Shown here piece after piece: positions 41,298 to 49,921 of a stretch of 64,000 bases of DNA; position 1 is the first letter of the stretch, and every line of letters starts with the position of its first letter. The notes beneath the pieces are model-generated. The model was not told the origin of the DNA and searched no databases. It worked only from the letters and a program-made list of their open reading frames with translations. Origin of the DNA: Myxococcus landrumus (GTDB lineage Bacteria; Myxococcota; Myxococcia; Myxococcales; Myxococcaceae). The position numbers were made by a program, and so were the translations under genes. The DNA lies in NCBI RefSeq assembly GCF_017301635.1, contig NZ_CP071091.1, positions 9,044,501 through 9,108,500 of the forward strand. The letters run 5' to 3'.

Positions 41298-42638
41298 GTG
41301 GATCTGCTTCTAACCGGCGGTACCGTGGTGACGATGAACCGCGAGCGGGAAGTGCTCGTGGACGCGGATGTGCTCATCCAGGATGGGCGCATCGCGAAGG
41401 TGGGCAGGGGCCTGAAGCCCCGGGGCACGCGGCGCGTGGTGGATGTGACGGGCAAGATGGTGCTGCCCGGCCTCATCCATGGCCACCTGCACGCGTGTCA
41501 GACGTTGTTCCGAGGCCGCGCGGACAGTCGGGAGCTGCTCGACTGGCTGCGTGAGTGCATCTGGCCCTACGAGGCATCGCACGACGCGGCCTCGATGCGC
41601 GCCTCGGCCGACTTGACCTTCGCGGAGTTGATTCGCTCGGGCGCCACGGCGGCGCTCGACATGGGCAGCGTGCATCACTACGACGCTGTCTTCGAGTCCG
41701 CGCGGGACTCCGGCTTCCGGCTGGTGGGCGGCAAGGCGATGATGGACACGGGCATGGGTGTGCCCGCGGGACTGCTCGAGTCCACCGCCGAGTCGCTGGC
41801 CCACAGCCTGGCGCTCCTGGAACGCTGGCACAACACGCACGACGGGCGGCTGCGCTACGCGTTCGCTCCCCGCTTCGTGTTGACGTGTACGCCGGAGCTC
41901 CTGCGGGAGGTGGTGAAGCTCTCGCGCGAGCACGGGGTGCGCATCCACACGCACGCGAGCGAGAACGCCAAGGAGACGGAAGCGGTGCGCCAGTACACGG
42001 GCGGCCGGGACAACGTCGACTACTTCCACACCGTGGGGTTGATGGGGCAGCACGTGACGCTGGCCCACTGCGTGTGGCTGTCCGAGGAGGAGCAGTCGCT
42101 CCTGCGCGAGACGCGCACCGTGGTGTGTCACTGCCCGGGCTCCAACCTCAAGCTCGCGTCGGGCATCGCCAAGGTGCCGGAGCTCCTGGAGGCGGGAGTG
42201 CCGGTGGCGCTGGGCTCGGATGGCGCGCCCTGCAACAACACGCTCGACATCTTCCATGAGATGCGGCTCGCGGCGGTGCTGCACAACCCTCGCGTGGGGC
42301 CGTGCGCCATGACGCCCATGCGCGTGCTGGAGATGGCCACGCTGCACGGCGCCCGCGCGCTGGGGCTCGAGGACGAAGTGGGCTCGCTCGAGGTCGGCAA
42401 GCGCGCCGACATCACCGTGGTGGACGTGAGCGGCCTGCACGCGGGCCCCACGGCGGAGGACCCCCTCTCGCCGCTGGTGCACTCGGCGCGCGCCAGCGAC
42501 GTCACGCACGTCTTCATCGACGGGCAGGCGGTGCTGAAGGACGGCGTGCTCACCACGCTGGACGCGGCATCGGTGATGGCCAACGCGAAGTCCAACGTGG
42601 ACCGCATCCTGGGCCGTCGTCAGCGCGCTCGCGGCTGA
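41298..42638 (+). CDS. Amidohydrolase-superfamily nucleobase/nucleoside deaminase
   Basis: Metal-dependent hydrolase of 446 residues from a GTG start, 17 bases after cdd. It has metal ligands HGHLHACQ (His63 and His65), a later His in HTHASENAKE, HCVWLSEEE and the Asp in GSDGAPCNN. The family spans 8-oxoguanine, S-adenosylhomocysteine/5'-deoxyadenosine and cytosine deaminases. The motifs best fit the 8-oxoguanine or SAH-deaminase-like branch; exact substrate not readable. Linked to cdd by short spacing, so a second deaminase of the salvage set is the best guess. Confidence 0.85.
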   Translation: MDLLLTGGTVVTMNREREVLVDADVLIQDGRIAKVGRGLKPRGTRRVVDVTGKMVLPGLIHGHLHACQTLFRGRADSRELLDWLRECIWPYEASHDAASMRASADLTFAELIRSGATAALDMGSVHHYDAVFESARDSGFRLVGGKAMMDTGMGVPAGLLESTAESLAHSLALLERWHNTHDGRLRYAFAPRFVLTCTPELLREVVKLSREHGVRIHTHASENAKETEAVRQYTGGRDNVDYFHTVGLMGQHVTLAHCVWLSEEEQSLLRETRTVVCHCPGSNLKLASGIAKVPELLEAGVPVALGSDGAPCNNTLDIFHEMRLAAVLHNPRVGPCAMTPMRVLEMATLHGARALGLEDEVGSLEVGKRADITVVDVSGLHAGPTAEDPLSPLVHSARASDVTHVFIDGQAVLKDGVLTTLDAASVMANAKSNVDRILGRRQRARG

Positions 42639-42648
42639 AGAAGCACCC

Positions 42649-42676
42649 GCTGCCCGCGGTGTCTTACGCGGGCAGC
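42649..42676. terminator. Perfect 10-bp hairpin between convergent genes, overlapping a stop codon
   Basis: GCTGCCCGCG (42649-42658) and CGCGGGCAGC (42667-42676) with an 8-base loop. It contains the stop codon of the minus-strand sensor kinase and lies 11 bases after the amidohydrolase stop. No T-run. Confidence 0.6.
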
Positions 42677-44031
42677 CTCACCACGAAGGACGTGGACCAG
42701 CCCGGCGCGTCCTCCACGGAGAGCTGGCCTCCGTGGGCCTCGGCCGCGAGCCGGGAGAAGTACAGCCCCAGGCCGTAGCCTCGGCGGGTGTCCAGCTCCC
42801 GGTCTCCCTGCACGTACTTGTCGAAGATGCGCGGGCGCAGCTCGCGGGGAACGGGCGGGCCGTTGTTGCGCACCGCCAGCCAGACCCCCTGCGCGTCCGT
42901 GCCGCTCTCCAGCCGCACCCGTCCTCCCGTGGGCGCGTAGCGCAGCGCATTGGTGGCCAGGTTCTCCACCACGCGGGTGAGCAGGTCCTCGTCCACGGTC
43001 AGCGTGAGCGCGTCCGGCGTCACCACGTCCAGCGTGATCTTCCGGGCGCGGGCCACGCCTTCCAGCGAGCGCCGCACGTCCTCCAGCAAACGGACGACGT
43101 CCAGCGGCGCCATGCGCGGTGTCATCCGGCCCTGCTCGAGCCGGGGCACATCCATCAGGTCGGCAATCATCCGGTCCAGCCGCGCCGTGACGGTCAGTCC
43201 CGTGCGCGCGGACTCATGCATCGGCCCTGGAGGGAGCTCCTGCTCCATCCACCCGAGCGTCATGGTCAGCGCAGACAGGGGTGAGCGCAGGTCATGGATG
43301 AGGAACTGCGTGAGCAGCTCCTTGTCCCGCTGGAGCGCTCGCAGCTCCTCGTTCTTCGCGTGCTCCTCGTCGAGCATGCGGGAGATGGTGCGCCGCGCCT
43401 CTTCGACCTCCTGGGAGCGCCGCGCCTCCAGGGCCCGGTCCACCTCCGCGCGGGTGAGGGCGCCCGCGAGCAGGCGCAACCTCGCGGTGCTGTACTGCTT
43501 CACCGCGGCCACCAGGAAGAGCGTGACGATGGCGATGACCACCGCGCCCCAGCCCACGCCCGCCTCGCGCATCAACGCGCCCTGCGCCACCGACGCGAGC
43601 GCCGCGGTGCCGTAGACGACCACGGGCCTGAGGGTGAGCCCGCTCAGGTTCACCACCAGGGCGAAGAGCCCCAGGCTGAAGCCCGCGACGCCGGCGGGGA
43701 ACGGGGAGATGGGGAGGGCCAGGTGCTGCAGCCCGTAGACGAGCGCCACGTCCACCGGCGACTGCACCACCCCCAGCCACCGCGCCTCCGGGCGATGGCG
43801 CACGGCGAAGAGCACGCCCGCGACGCCGACGTAGGGGGCGAGCAGGGGCGGGTAGGGCGCCCAGTCCTCACCGCCCGACAGCCACAGCGCCGTCGTCACG
43901 AGCAGGAAGATGGCCGCGCCGACCAGGCGCACGGCCGCGCCCGTGCCCAGCACGCTTCGCCGCTGGGCGTCCACCGCCCGTGCCAGCGACTCATCGAAAG
44001 AGGAGTGAGGCCAACCGAGGACGCTGTCCAC
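42664..44031 (-). CDS. Membrane-bound sensor histidine kinase
   Basis: Protein of 455 residues from a GTG. The N-terminal half holds about six membrane helices (residues 33-175) with almost no periplasmic domain, so it may sense the membrane itself. A coiled coil (about 200-240) leads to the DHp domain with His246 (FLIHDLRSPLSAL), and the HATPase has a G-box GYGLGLYFSRLAAEA. No receiver is attached and no response regulator is adjacent, so this is an orphan kinase, common in myxobacteria. Confidence 0.88.
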   Translation of the reverse strand: MDSVLGWPHSSFDESLARAVDAQRRSVLGTGAAVRLVGAAIFLLVTTALWLSGGEDWAPYPPLLAPYVGVAGVLFAVRHRPEARWLGVVQSPVDVALVYGLQHLALPISPFPAGVAGFSLGLFALVVNLSGLTLRPVVVYGTAALASVAQGALMREAGVGWGAVVIAIVTLFLVAAVKQYSTARLRLLAGALTRAEVDRALEARRSQEVEEARRTISRMLDEEHAKNEELRALQRDKELLTQFLIHDLRSPLSALTMTLGWMEQELPPGPMHESARTGLTVTARLDRMIADLMDVPRLEQGRMTPRMAPLDVVRLLEDVRRSLEGVARARKITLDVVTPDALTLTVDEDLLTRVVENLATNALRYAPTGGRVRLESGTDAQGVWLAVRNNGPPVPRELRPRIFDKYVQGDRELDTRRGYGLGLYFSRLAAEAHGGQLSVEDAPGWSTSFVVRLPA

Positions 44032-44281
44032 GCGAGTGCGATTTCCCGCACTTCATGCCCTCCAGGCAAGTCCCTGCTGGGAATCCTGCCCACCGGGGGA
44101 CGCCCCGTGGGGTCTCCCGAGGGGCGCGAGCAGGGGAGCTCGAAGGCACTTGTGGGTGGCTGGCAATCGCCTTAGGTCAGTTCGCGTAGCACTGATCAGC
44201 GGGGCGGATGTGGCTGCTTGCCCGCCCCGGAGTTCGTGTAAGGTGGCTGGGAGTTGGTCTGGACGGAGGTAGACCGCCGAC

Positions 44282-45019
44282 ATGTGGGACAGACTCAAAA
44301 GGGCATTGCGTAGCTTCGCGGGCTTCTTCGTCTCCTCCATCGAGGATCCGGAGCTCATCCTCGAGCAGAACATTCGTGACCTGAACGACCAGGTCCCGAA
44401 GATGAACGAGTCCATCGCCATGGTTCGGGCGAACGTGACGCTGCTCGAGAAGGAGAACGCCAAGTACAAGGATGACGTCCGCGGGCTGACGGCCAAGGTG
44501 AAGGCCGCCATTCAAGCGGGGCGCGACGACCTGGCGGCGCAGTACGCGACGAAGCTCCAGGTGGAGAAGGACGCGCTCGAGCGCAACGAGGCGCAGCTGT
44601 CCACCGCGCGCCTGGCGTACGAGAAGGCGCTGAACGTCAAGAAGGCGTTCATGCGCGAGAAGGACCGCAAGACGGCGGAGGCCATGACGGCCATTCGCGA
44701 CGCGCGGCGCGCCAAGTGGCAGGCCAAGGTGGCCGACACGATGGAGTCCTTCACCGTCGCCGGCATCGACTCGACGCACGACGAGATGCTCCGCAAGGTG
44801 GAGGAGCGCACCGCCGTGAACGAGGCGCGCATGCAGATGGCGCTCGAGTCGGTGGACCACCAGTCCGCGCAGATTGAGGAAGAGGCCGAGAAGATCCAGG
44901 CCAACGAGCTGGTGAAGCAGTTCAAGATGGAGATGGGGCTGATGGACAGCCCCGCCCCGGTGTCGGATGTCAGCGGACAGACGGGGAAGACCATCGGCAA
45001 GAAGGTCGGAGTCGAGTAG
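44282..45019 (+). CDS. pspA: PspA/IM30-family membrane-stress protein
   Basis: Protein of 245 residues, nearly all helix/coiled coil, as in PspA/Vipp1. It starts [16 protein letters not shown], an amphipathic helix expected to bind membranes. PspA-type proteins form ESCRT-III-like polymers that stabilise damaged inner membrane. No PspBC, PspF or sigma54-type promoter was found. The next two genes on the same strand are a solute-binding-like protein and an unknown membrane protein, at spacings of 39 and 35 bases, so the three may form an operon. Confidence 0.9.
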   Translation: MWDRLKRALRSFAGFFVSSIEDPELILEQNIRDLNDQVPKMNESIAMVRANVTLLEKENAKYKDDVRGLTAKVKAAIQAGRDDLAAQYATKLQVEKDALERNEAQLSTARLAYEKALNVKKAFMREKDRKTAEAMTAIRDARRAKWQAKVADTMESFTVAGIDSTHDEMLRKVEERTAVNEARMQMALESVDHQSAQIEEEAEKIQANELVKQFKMEMGLMDSPAPVSDVSGQTGKTIGKKVGVE

Positions 45020-45058
45020 CTCCGGCATGATGAAGGGAAGAGACCCGGGAACTGACGG

Positions 45059-46246
45059 ATGAAGCTCCACCGCGGGCCAGGTCTCTTCCTCTTCTTGTTC
45101 CTCTGCGTGTTGGGCGCGGCGTGGGTGTTCGCGTCCCGCAGCGGATATCTGGACACCCTCCAGGCGCGCTTCTTTCCCGCCGTTCGCGAGGCGGTGCGAC
45201 TGTCCCCCGGAGACTTCCCGGCCGGCGTGTCGGCACCCGTGGCGGACGTGGCGTCAGTGCCGCTCAGGCCCGTGCTGGTGGGCTTCACTCCGCGCGGCTC
45301 GGCGGCGGGTCTGCTCGTGGCGGCGGGAGGGGCGACGACGTTGGACAACCCGGCGCTTCCTCCGGGCGCCGCGCAGGGCCTCTTGAAGACGGCCTATGCG
45401 CTGGATGCGCGGGCGGTGCTCTTCGCGCGCGAGGAGGAGCTGCGGCAGGCCCTGTCCATCGGCGCGGAGAACGGCGGCGTGGACATGGCGATGCTGTCGG
45501 TGGACCGGCTGGCGTCGTGGGCGCCGGGCTTGCGGGACGCCGCGCCTCGCACGGTGATGCTGGCCGGCCGCAGTCGCGGGCAGGAGGCGCTCGCGGCGGT
45601 GGGGGTGACGGACCTCGCGGGCCTGAGGGGCAAGCGCGTGGGCATCTATCCCTTCAGCTCCACGCACTACTTCGCCCTGTGGGTGCTGGCGCGGGCGGGG
45701 CTGCGGACGACGGACGTGCGGTGGGTGGAGCTGCCCTCCACGCTGGACGCGGGCCGGGCGCTGCGCGAGGGCCGGGTGGACGCGGTGGTGGGGCTGTGGG
45801 GCGACGTGGAGCTGGCGGCGCGGGACAGGGGAGGGGCGGTGCTCGCGACGACGGCGGACGCGCCGCACCTGGTGGCCACGGTGCTGGTGGCGCGCGGAGA
45901 CTTCGCGGCGCGCTACCCGGACGCGGTGAGGCGTGTGCTGCGCGGGATGCTGGACGCCGGGCAGAGTGTGCTGAAGGACCCGTCGGCGGGGGCTCGGATG
46001 CTCGGCGAGGTGGCGCCGTACCTGGGCGACCCGACGGAGGCCATCCGGAGCGCGCCGCCCGCCACGCTGGCGGACAATCGAGCGTTCTTCGGTCTTTCCG
46101 GCGAGGCGCCAGTCACCTATGACGAGCTCTACCAGAGCGCCGCCGCGCTTTTTCAGAAGCTCAAGCAGGGCCCGCAGGTGCCCCTCGCGGAGGATACGAG
46201 GGACCTGGGAGCGTTGAAGTACGTGTCGGAGGCGCGCGGTCCCTGA
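45059..46246 (+). CDS. Anchored NitT/TauT-type solute-binding-like protein
   Basis: Protein of 395 residues with a single N-terminal membrane helix (about 8-28) and no lipobox. The rest looks like a periplasmic binding protein of the NitT/TauT/SsuA class: [37 protein letters not shown] and [18 protein letters not shown]. No ABC permease or ATPase is nearby, so it is unlikely to serve a normal importer. Linkage to pspA suggests a sensor or chaperone role at the membrane (inference). Confidence 0.78.
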   Translation: MKLHRGPGLFLFLFLCVLGAAWVFASRSGYLDTLQARFFPAVREAVRLSPGDFPAGVSAPVADVASVPLRPVLVGFTPRGSAAGLLVAAGGATTLDNPALPPGAAQGLLKTAYALDARAVLFAREEELRQALSIGAENGGVDMAMLSVDRLASWAPGLRDAAPRTVMLAGRSRGQEALAAVGVTDLAGLRGKRVGIYPFSSTHYFALWVLARAGLRTTDVRWVELPSTLDAGRALREGRVDAVVGLWGDVELAARDRGGAVLATTADAPHLVATVLVARGDFAARYPDAVRRVLRGMLDAGQSVLKDPSAGARMLGEVAPYLGDPTEAIRSAPPATLADNRAFFGLSGEAPVTYDELYQSAAALFQKLKQGPQVPLAEDTRDLGALKYVSEARGP

Positions 46247-46281
46247 CGCGGTGGGCTGGCGCTGGGAAGGGGAGGTCGGAC

Positions 46282-47088
46282 GTGGCGAAGAAGTCGCCGA
46301 ACTACATCAAGGCCGCATTCCTGATGCCCGCCAACCTGGTGGGGCTGGGCACGGCGGCTGCCTCGGCGGTGTTGACGGGTGAGCCGCTGCCCGCCCTGGT
46401 CGCGTTGGGGCTGGAGGGCCTGTACCTGGGCGTCTTCTCCTCGATGCCGCGCTTCCAGCGCGCGGTGCGTTCGCGGGAGCCGACGGACCCGGAGGTGGCT
46501 CGCAAGGCGGTGGACTCGCTCCTGTCCGACCTGGCCCCCTCGCAGCGCGAGCACTACCAGCAGCTCGTGGGGCTCAAGGAGAAGATTCTCGCCAACTACC
46601 GCAAGCTGCCAGGCGGCAAGGTGTTGGAGACGGAGAGCGAGACGCGGCTGGACGCGATGTTGACGTCGTTCCTGCGGCTCATCTCCACGCTGAACCAGTA
46701 TCGCGCGTACCTCAACAGCCCCGACCGAGGGAACCTCGAGAAGGATGTGCGGGAGCTGCAGGAGGACGTGGAGCGCGAGACGAATCCCCGGCTGAAGGAC
46801 GTGAAGCAGAACCGGGTGGACATCCTGCGCAAGCGTCTGGCGCGCTTCGAGCAAGCCAGCGAGAGCCGCGAGCTGGTGAGCCATCAGCTCGCCAGCATCG
46901 AAGACATGATGCGGCTGACGCACGAGCAGTCGATTGCCATCCGGGACCCGGAGGTCGTCAACCGTCAGCTCACCATGCTGAGCGCGGAGGCCGAGGCCAC
47001 CGAGGAGTCCGTGCGGCAGATGGAGCAGTTCCTGGAGTTCACCGAGGAGACGCGCGGCCCGCTGCCGCATGGCTCGCGGGTGCGGTGA
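46282..47088 (+). CDS. Unknown membrane-associated helical protein
   Basis: Protein of 268 residues from a GTG after GGGGAGG. A pair of hydrophobic helices (about 10-55, NLVGLGTAAASAVLTG and LVALGLEGLYLGVF) precedes a long, charged helical part with several coiled-coil stretches (about 60-255). I recognise no family. It is the third gene of a pspA-led group, and its hairpin-plus-coil layout would suit a membrane-bound partner of the PspA polymer. That is inference. Confidence 0.7.
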   Translation: MAKKSPNYIKAAFLMPANLVGLGTAAASAVLTGEPLPALVALGLEGLYLGVFSSMPRFQRAVRSREPTDPEVARKAVDSLLSDLAPSQREHYQQLVGLKEKILANYRKLPGGKVLETESETRLDAMLTSFLRLISTLNQYRAYLNSPDRGNLEKDVRELQEDVERETNPRLKDVKQNRVDILRKRLARFEQASESRELVSHQLASIEDMMRLTHEQSIAIRDPEVVNRQLTMLSAEAEATEESVRQMEQFLEFTEETRGPLPHGSRVR

Positions 47089-47095
47089 GCAGGGG

Positions 47096-47365
47096 TCAGG
47101 GCCGGGGCGGATTCCGCCCGGGTCCTTCCCGCGTGGGCTTGGGGCGCGAGCGGAACGCGTCGAGGCCCCGGGGGCCTGTCTTCGAGAACAGCGTGCCGAC
47201 GAAGAAGACCGCGGCGGCGAGCAAGGGGCCGACGATGGCGCCCACCGGGATGCCCACCACGAGCCCGACGATGCCCGCGACGGGGTGGATGCGCCAGGCA
47301 AGCACCCCGATGATGACGGAGCCCGCGAGGGTGCAGAGCAGCGAGTAGAGCTCGAAGAGTCGCAT
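47096..47365 (-). CDS. Small membrane protein, unknown function
   Basis: Protein of 89 residues with two to three hydrophobic segments (SLLCTLAGSVIIGVLAW, AGIVGLVVGIPVGAIVG, LLAAAVFFVGTL) and a basic, Pro-rich tail (RSRPKPTREGPGRNPPRP). It is convergent with the preceding gene (8 bases). No family recognised. Confidence 0.62.
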   Translation of the reverse strand: MRLFELYSLLCTLAGSVIIGVLAWRIHPVAGIVGLVVGIPVGAIVGPLLAAAVFFVGTLFSKTGPRGLDAFRSRPKPTREGPGRNPPRP

Positions 47366-47564
47366 GGTGGGACGAGCGAGCGTACCGCCTGTTCGAGCCG
47401 CATGCCGCGACCGGCCCCTGGTTGGGCACCTCGTGCGCTTTGAGGCGGAGGCCAGGACGTGGGACGTTGGCTGTCAGTCACCGGGCCTTCCTGTCCAGGT
47501 GGCGGACGGCCGTCATGCCCAGGAATCCATTGACTCTCTGGCCCAGCCGTCCTGTCCTGGTGCC

Positions 47565-49223
47565 ATGTTCCGCCGAGCCTGGTTGCCGACCCTCCTCCTC
47601 CTGCTCGCCATCGCGGGCTGTTCGCGTTGTGGCAAGGACCAGGGCCCCGTCGCCCCGCAGCAGGACGCGAACATCGCGCGCTACCTGCCCCGCGACGCCC
47701 AGGCCTCCATCGTCATCCAGGACCTGGGGGCGCTCGGCGAGAAGCTGGCGCGCTTCCAGAACCTGAAGGTCGCCTCCTTCGCCGCGCAGCTCCAGAGCTT
47801 CTCCTCCGCGGAGGGCTATGTGAACGCGGTGATGCGGCAGGTGGGCGTCGACCTGCGCAGCCGCCAGGCCCTGGAGGCCGCGGGGCTGGCTCCAGAGCGA
47901 GGCGCTGGCGCGGCCTTCCTCGGTGACAACCGCGCCGTCTCCGTCGTGGGCGTCAAGGACGCGGAGAAGCTCGAGGCCACCTTCGCGGGCTTTGCCCGCA
48001 CGCGGCTGGGCGCGTCCGAGAAGAAGCAGGAGAAGGGCGCTGGCGGAAACCTCGTCACCTTCCACCGTCCCGGAGTGCCCGACGCGGCGCTGGGCCTGCT
48101 CTTCATCGACGGCGGGCGGTATGCCCTTCTCGGCGCGGGGCCCTCTGTCGCCGCGCTGCGCCCCCTGGCCAGTCAGCCCGAGGAGAAGTCGCTCGCGAAG
48201 GAGCCCGTGCTGGCCGCGTCCCTCCAGCGGCTGCCTTCGAAGCGGGACTTCCACGTGTACCTCCCAGGCGGCACGGGGCTCTTGCCCGCGGGCACCGTGC
48301 AGGGACTCACCCTCGCGGGACTCGTCGAGCCGCGCGCCATCACCGTCCACGCGGACGCGCCGTGGCCGGACACCCAGGCGTCGCTGGCCGCGCTGGACGT
48401 CGTGAAGGACGCGCCGGACCTGCGCGGGTGGCTGCCGGCGGACAGCTTCCTCGTGGTGCGCTTCCGGGGCGACCCGTCGCAGCTCGACGGCGTGTGGCCC
48501 TACCTCGCGGGCGACTACCTGACGCGTGCCGTGCAGAAGAGTGGCCTGGAGATGAAGGCGGAGGTGCTCGACAACTTCAAGCCGGGCATGGTGCTGGGCC
48601 TGTCGCTGTCGCCCCAGGTGCAACTGGGCACGGGCATGCCCGTGTTGGACCTGCGCCGCACCAACCCCTTCCGCTTCGTCAACCTCGTCGCCCTGTCGGA
48701 CCTGAAGGACGCGGCGAGGACGAGCGCCCTCCTGGAGAAGTTGCCGGAACTCTCCACCCACTTCGGCGCGAAGGTGGAGGGCGCGGACCTGAAGGGCCAG
48801 CGCATCTACCTCACGTCGTACCGGGCGGGGGAGGGGGCCCACTTCGCGCTGGGGCCCAACGGCAAGCTGCTGGTCGCCTCGCCGCGGTCGCAGCTCGAGG
48901 CCACGCTCACCGCGCTCGCGCAGAAGGCCGCGGAGGGGCCGGTGGCCGCCGACTTGAAGGACGTGGGCCAGGACGCGGCCATCAGCGTGGTGCTGGACCT
49001 GCGCCGGCTGGCGGACGCGGTGAAGAACCTTCCCTCCGAGGCCTGGGGTATTGGAGGCTTCGCCATCAAGGCCACCACCGTGCGCTGGCTGGAGGCGACC
49101 GATGACCTGCGCGCGGTGACCTTGGCGGTGTCTCGCAAGGAGCGAGCCCTCCAGGCCGAGGTGTCCCTGCGTCTGACTCCCGCTGCTTCGACTCCCACCA
49201 CGACCCAGCCGGCCACTCCGTGA
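47565..49223 (+). CDS. Large lipoprotein of unknown function, first gene of an ABC operon
   Basis: Protein of 552 residues with signal peptide and lipobox LAIAGC. The mature N-terminus has CSRCGKD. The body appears to be built of two similar halves with repeated FAGFARTRLGASEK- and LVASPRSQLEATLTAL-type segments, a pattern seen in DUF3352-like proteins; family membership is only tentative. The start at 47565 is fixed by the signal peptide. Its GTGA overlap with the following ATPase gene makes co-translation likely, so it may be the extracytoplasmic partner of that ABC system. Confidence 0.72.
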   Translation: MFRRAWLPTLLLLLAIAGCSRCGKDQGPVAPQQDANIARYLPRDAQASIVIQDLGALGEKLARFQNLKVASFAAQLQSFSSAEGYVNAVMRQVGVDLRSRQALEAAGLAPERGAGAAFLGDNRAVSVVGVKDAEKLEATFAGFARTRLGASEKKQEKGAGGNLVTFHRPGVPDAALGLLFIDGGRYALLGAGPSVAALRPLASQPEEKSLAKEPVLAASLQRLPSKRDFHVYLPGGTGLLPAGTVQGLTLAGLVEPRAITVHADAPWPDTQASLAALDVVKDAPDLRGWLPADSFLVVRFRGDPSQLDGVWPYLAGDYLTRAVQKSGLEMKAEVLDNFKPGMVLGLSLSPQVQLGTGMPVLDLRRTNPFRFVNLVALSDLKDAARTSALLEKLPELSTHFGAKVEGADLKGQRIYLTSYRAGEGAHFALGPNGKLLVASPRSQLEATLTALAQKAAEGPVAADLKDVGQDAAISVVLDLRRLADAVKNLPSEAWGIGGFAIKATTVRWLEATDDLRAVTLAVSRKERALQAEVSLRLTPAASTPTTTQPATP

Positions 49224-49921
49224 TTCACGCCCGAGATATCACCAAGGAATATGTGGATGGAGATGGCACCCGGGTTCGGGTGCTCGACGGAATGTCCCTG
49301 GAGGTCGAGGCAGGGGACTTCGTCGCCGTGGTGGGCCCGTCCGGCAGCGGAAAGTCCACGCTGTTGCATCTGCTGGGCGGCCTGGACATCGACTACCGCG
49401 GCGAGGTGAAGGTGGGTGGCGTGACGCTGGGCGGCCTCAAGGACCAGGCCCTGGCGCGCTTCCGCAACACGCACGTGGGCTTCGTCTTCCAGTCCTTCCA
49501 CCTCATCCCCAACCTGTCCGCGCTGGAGAACGTGCTCCTGCCCTCGTACTTCGGGCCGCGCGACGCGCAGGCCGTCAAGCGCGCGGAGGCGCTGCTGGAG
49601 CGCGTGGGCCTGGGGGCGAAGAAGGACCGTGCGCCGGTGCGCCTGTCCGGAGGTGAGCGTCAGCGCGTGGCCATCGCGCGAGCCCTCTACGGCGGGCCTC
49701 GGCTGCTCTTGTGCGACGAGCCCACGGGCAACCTGGACGCGGCCACGGGCGACGGAGTCATCCAGTTGTTCCGTGAGCTTCACCGTGAAGGGCTCACGGT
49801 GCTGGCCGTCACCCACGAGGAGCGGATGAGCGCGGCGGCGCGGCGGGTGCTGCGGCTCAAGGAGGGCAAGCTCGTGGAGGAGCGCGCCTCGGAGCGGGCC
49901 GTCCAGGGAGGTGCTTCGTGA
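49220..49921 (+). CDS. ABC transporter ATPase, LolD/MacB-like
   Basis: ATPase of 233 residues. Walker A GPSGSGKST, Q-loop FVFQSFHLIPNLSALENV, signature LSGGERQRV and Walker B LLLCDEPTGNLD are all intact. The family includes LolD, MacB and FtsE; the permease next to it is of the MacB/LolC type, so a lipoprotein-release or mechanotransmission role is more likely than import. It begins at a GTG overlapping the stop of the lipoprotein gene and ends overlapping the permease start. Confidence 0.92.
   Translation: MIHARDITKEYVDGDGTRVRVLDGMSLEVEAGDFVAVVGPSGSGKSTLLHLLGGLDIDYRGEVKVGGVTLGGLKDQALARFRNTHVGFVFQSFHLIPNLSALENVLLPSYFGPRDAQAVKRAEALLERVGLGAKKDRAPVRLSGGERQRVAIARALYGGPRLLLCDEPTGNLDAATGDGVIQLFRELHREGLTVLAVTHEERMSAAARRVLRLKEGKLVEERASERAVQGGAS

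Noticed and set aside
44032-44281. Sigma54 promoter for pspA
   Set aside because: I looked for TGGCACG-N4-TTGCW. The nearest matches (TGGCTGG...TTGG near 44245 and GGATGTGG...TTGC near 44215) have wrong spacing or lack the GC of the -12 element.
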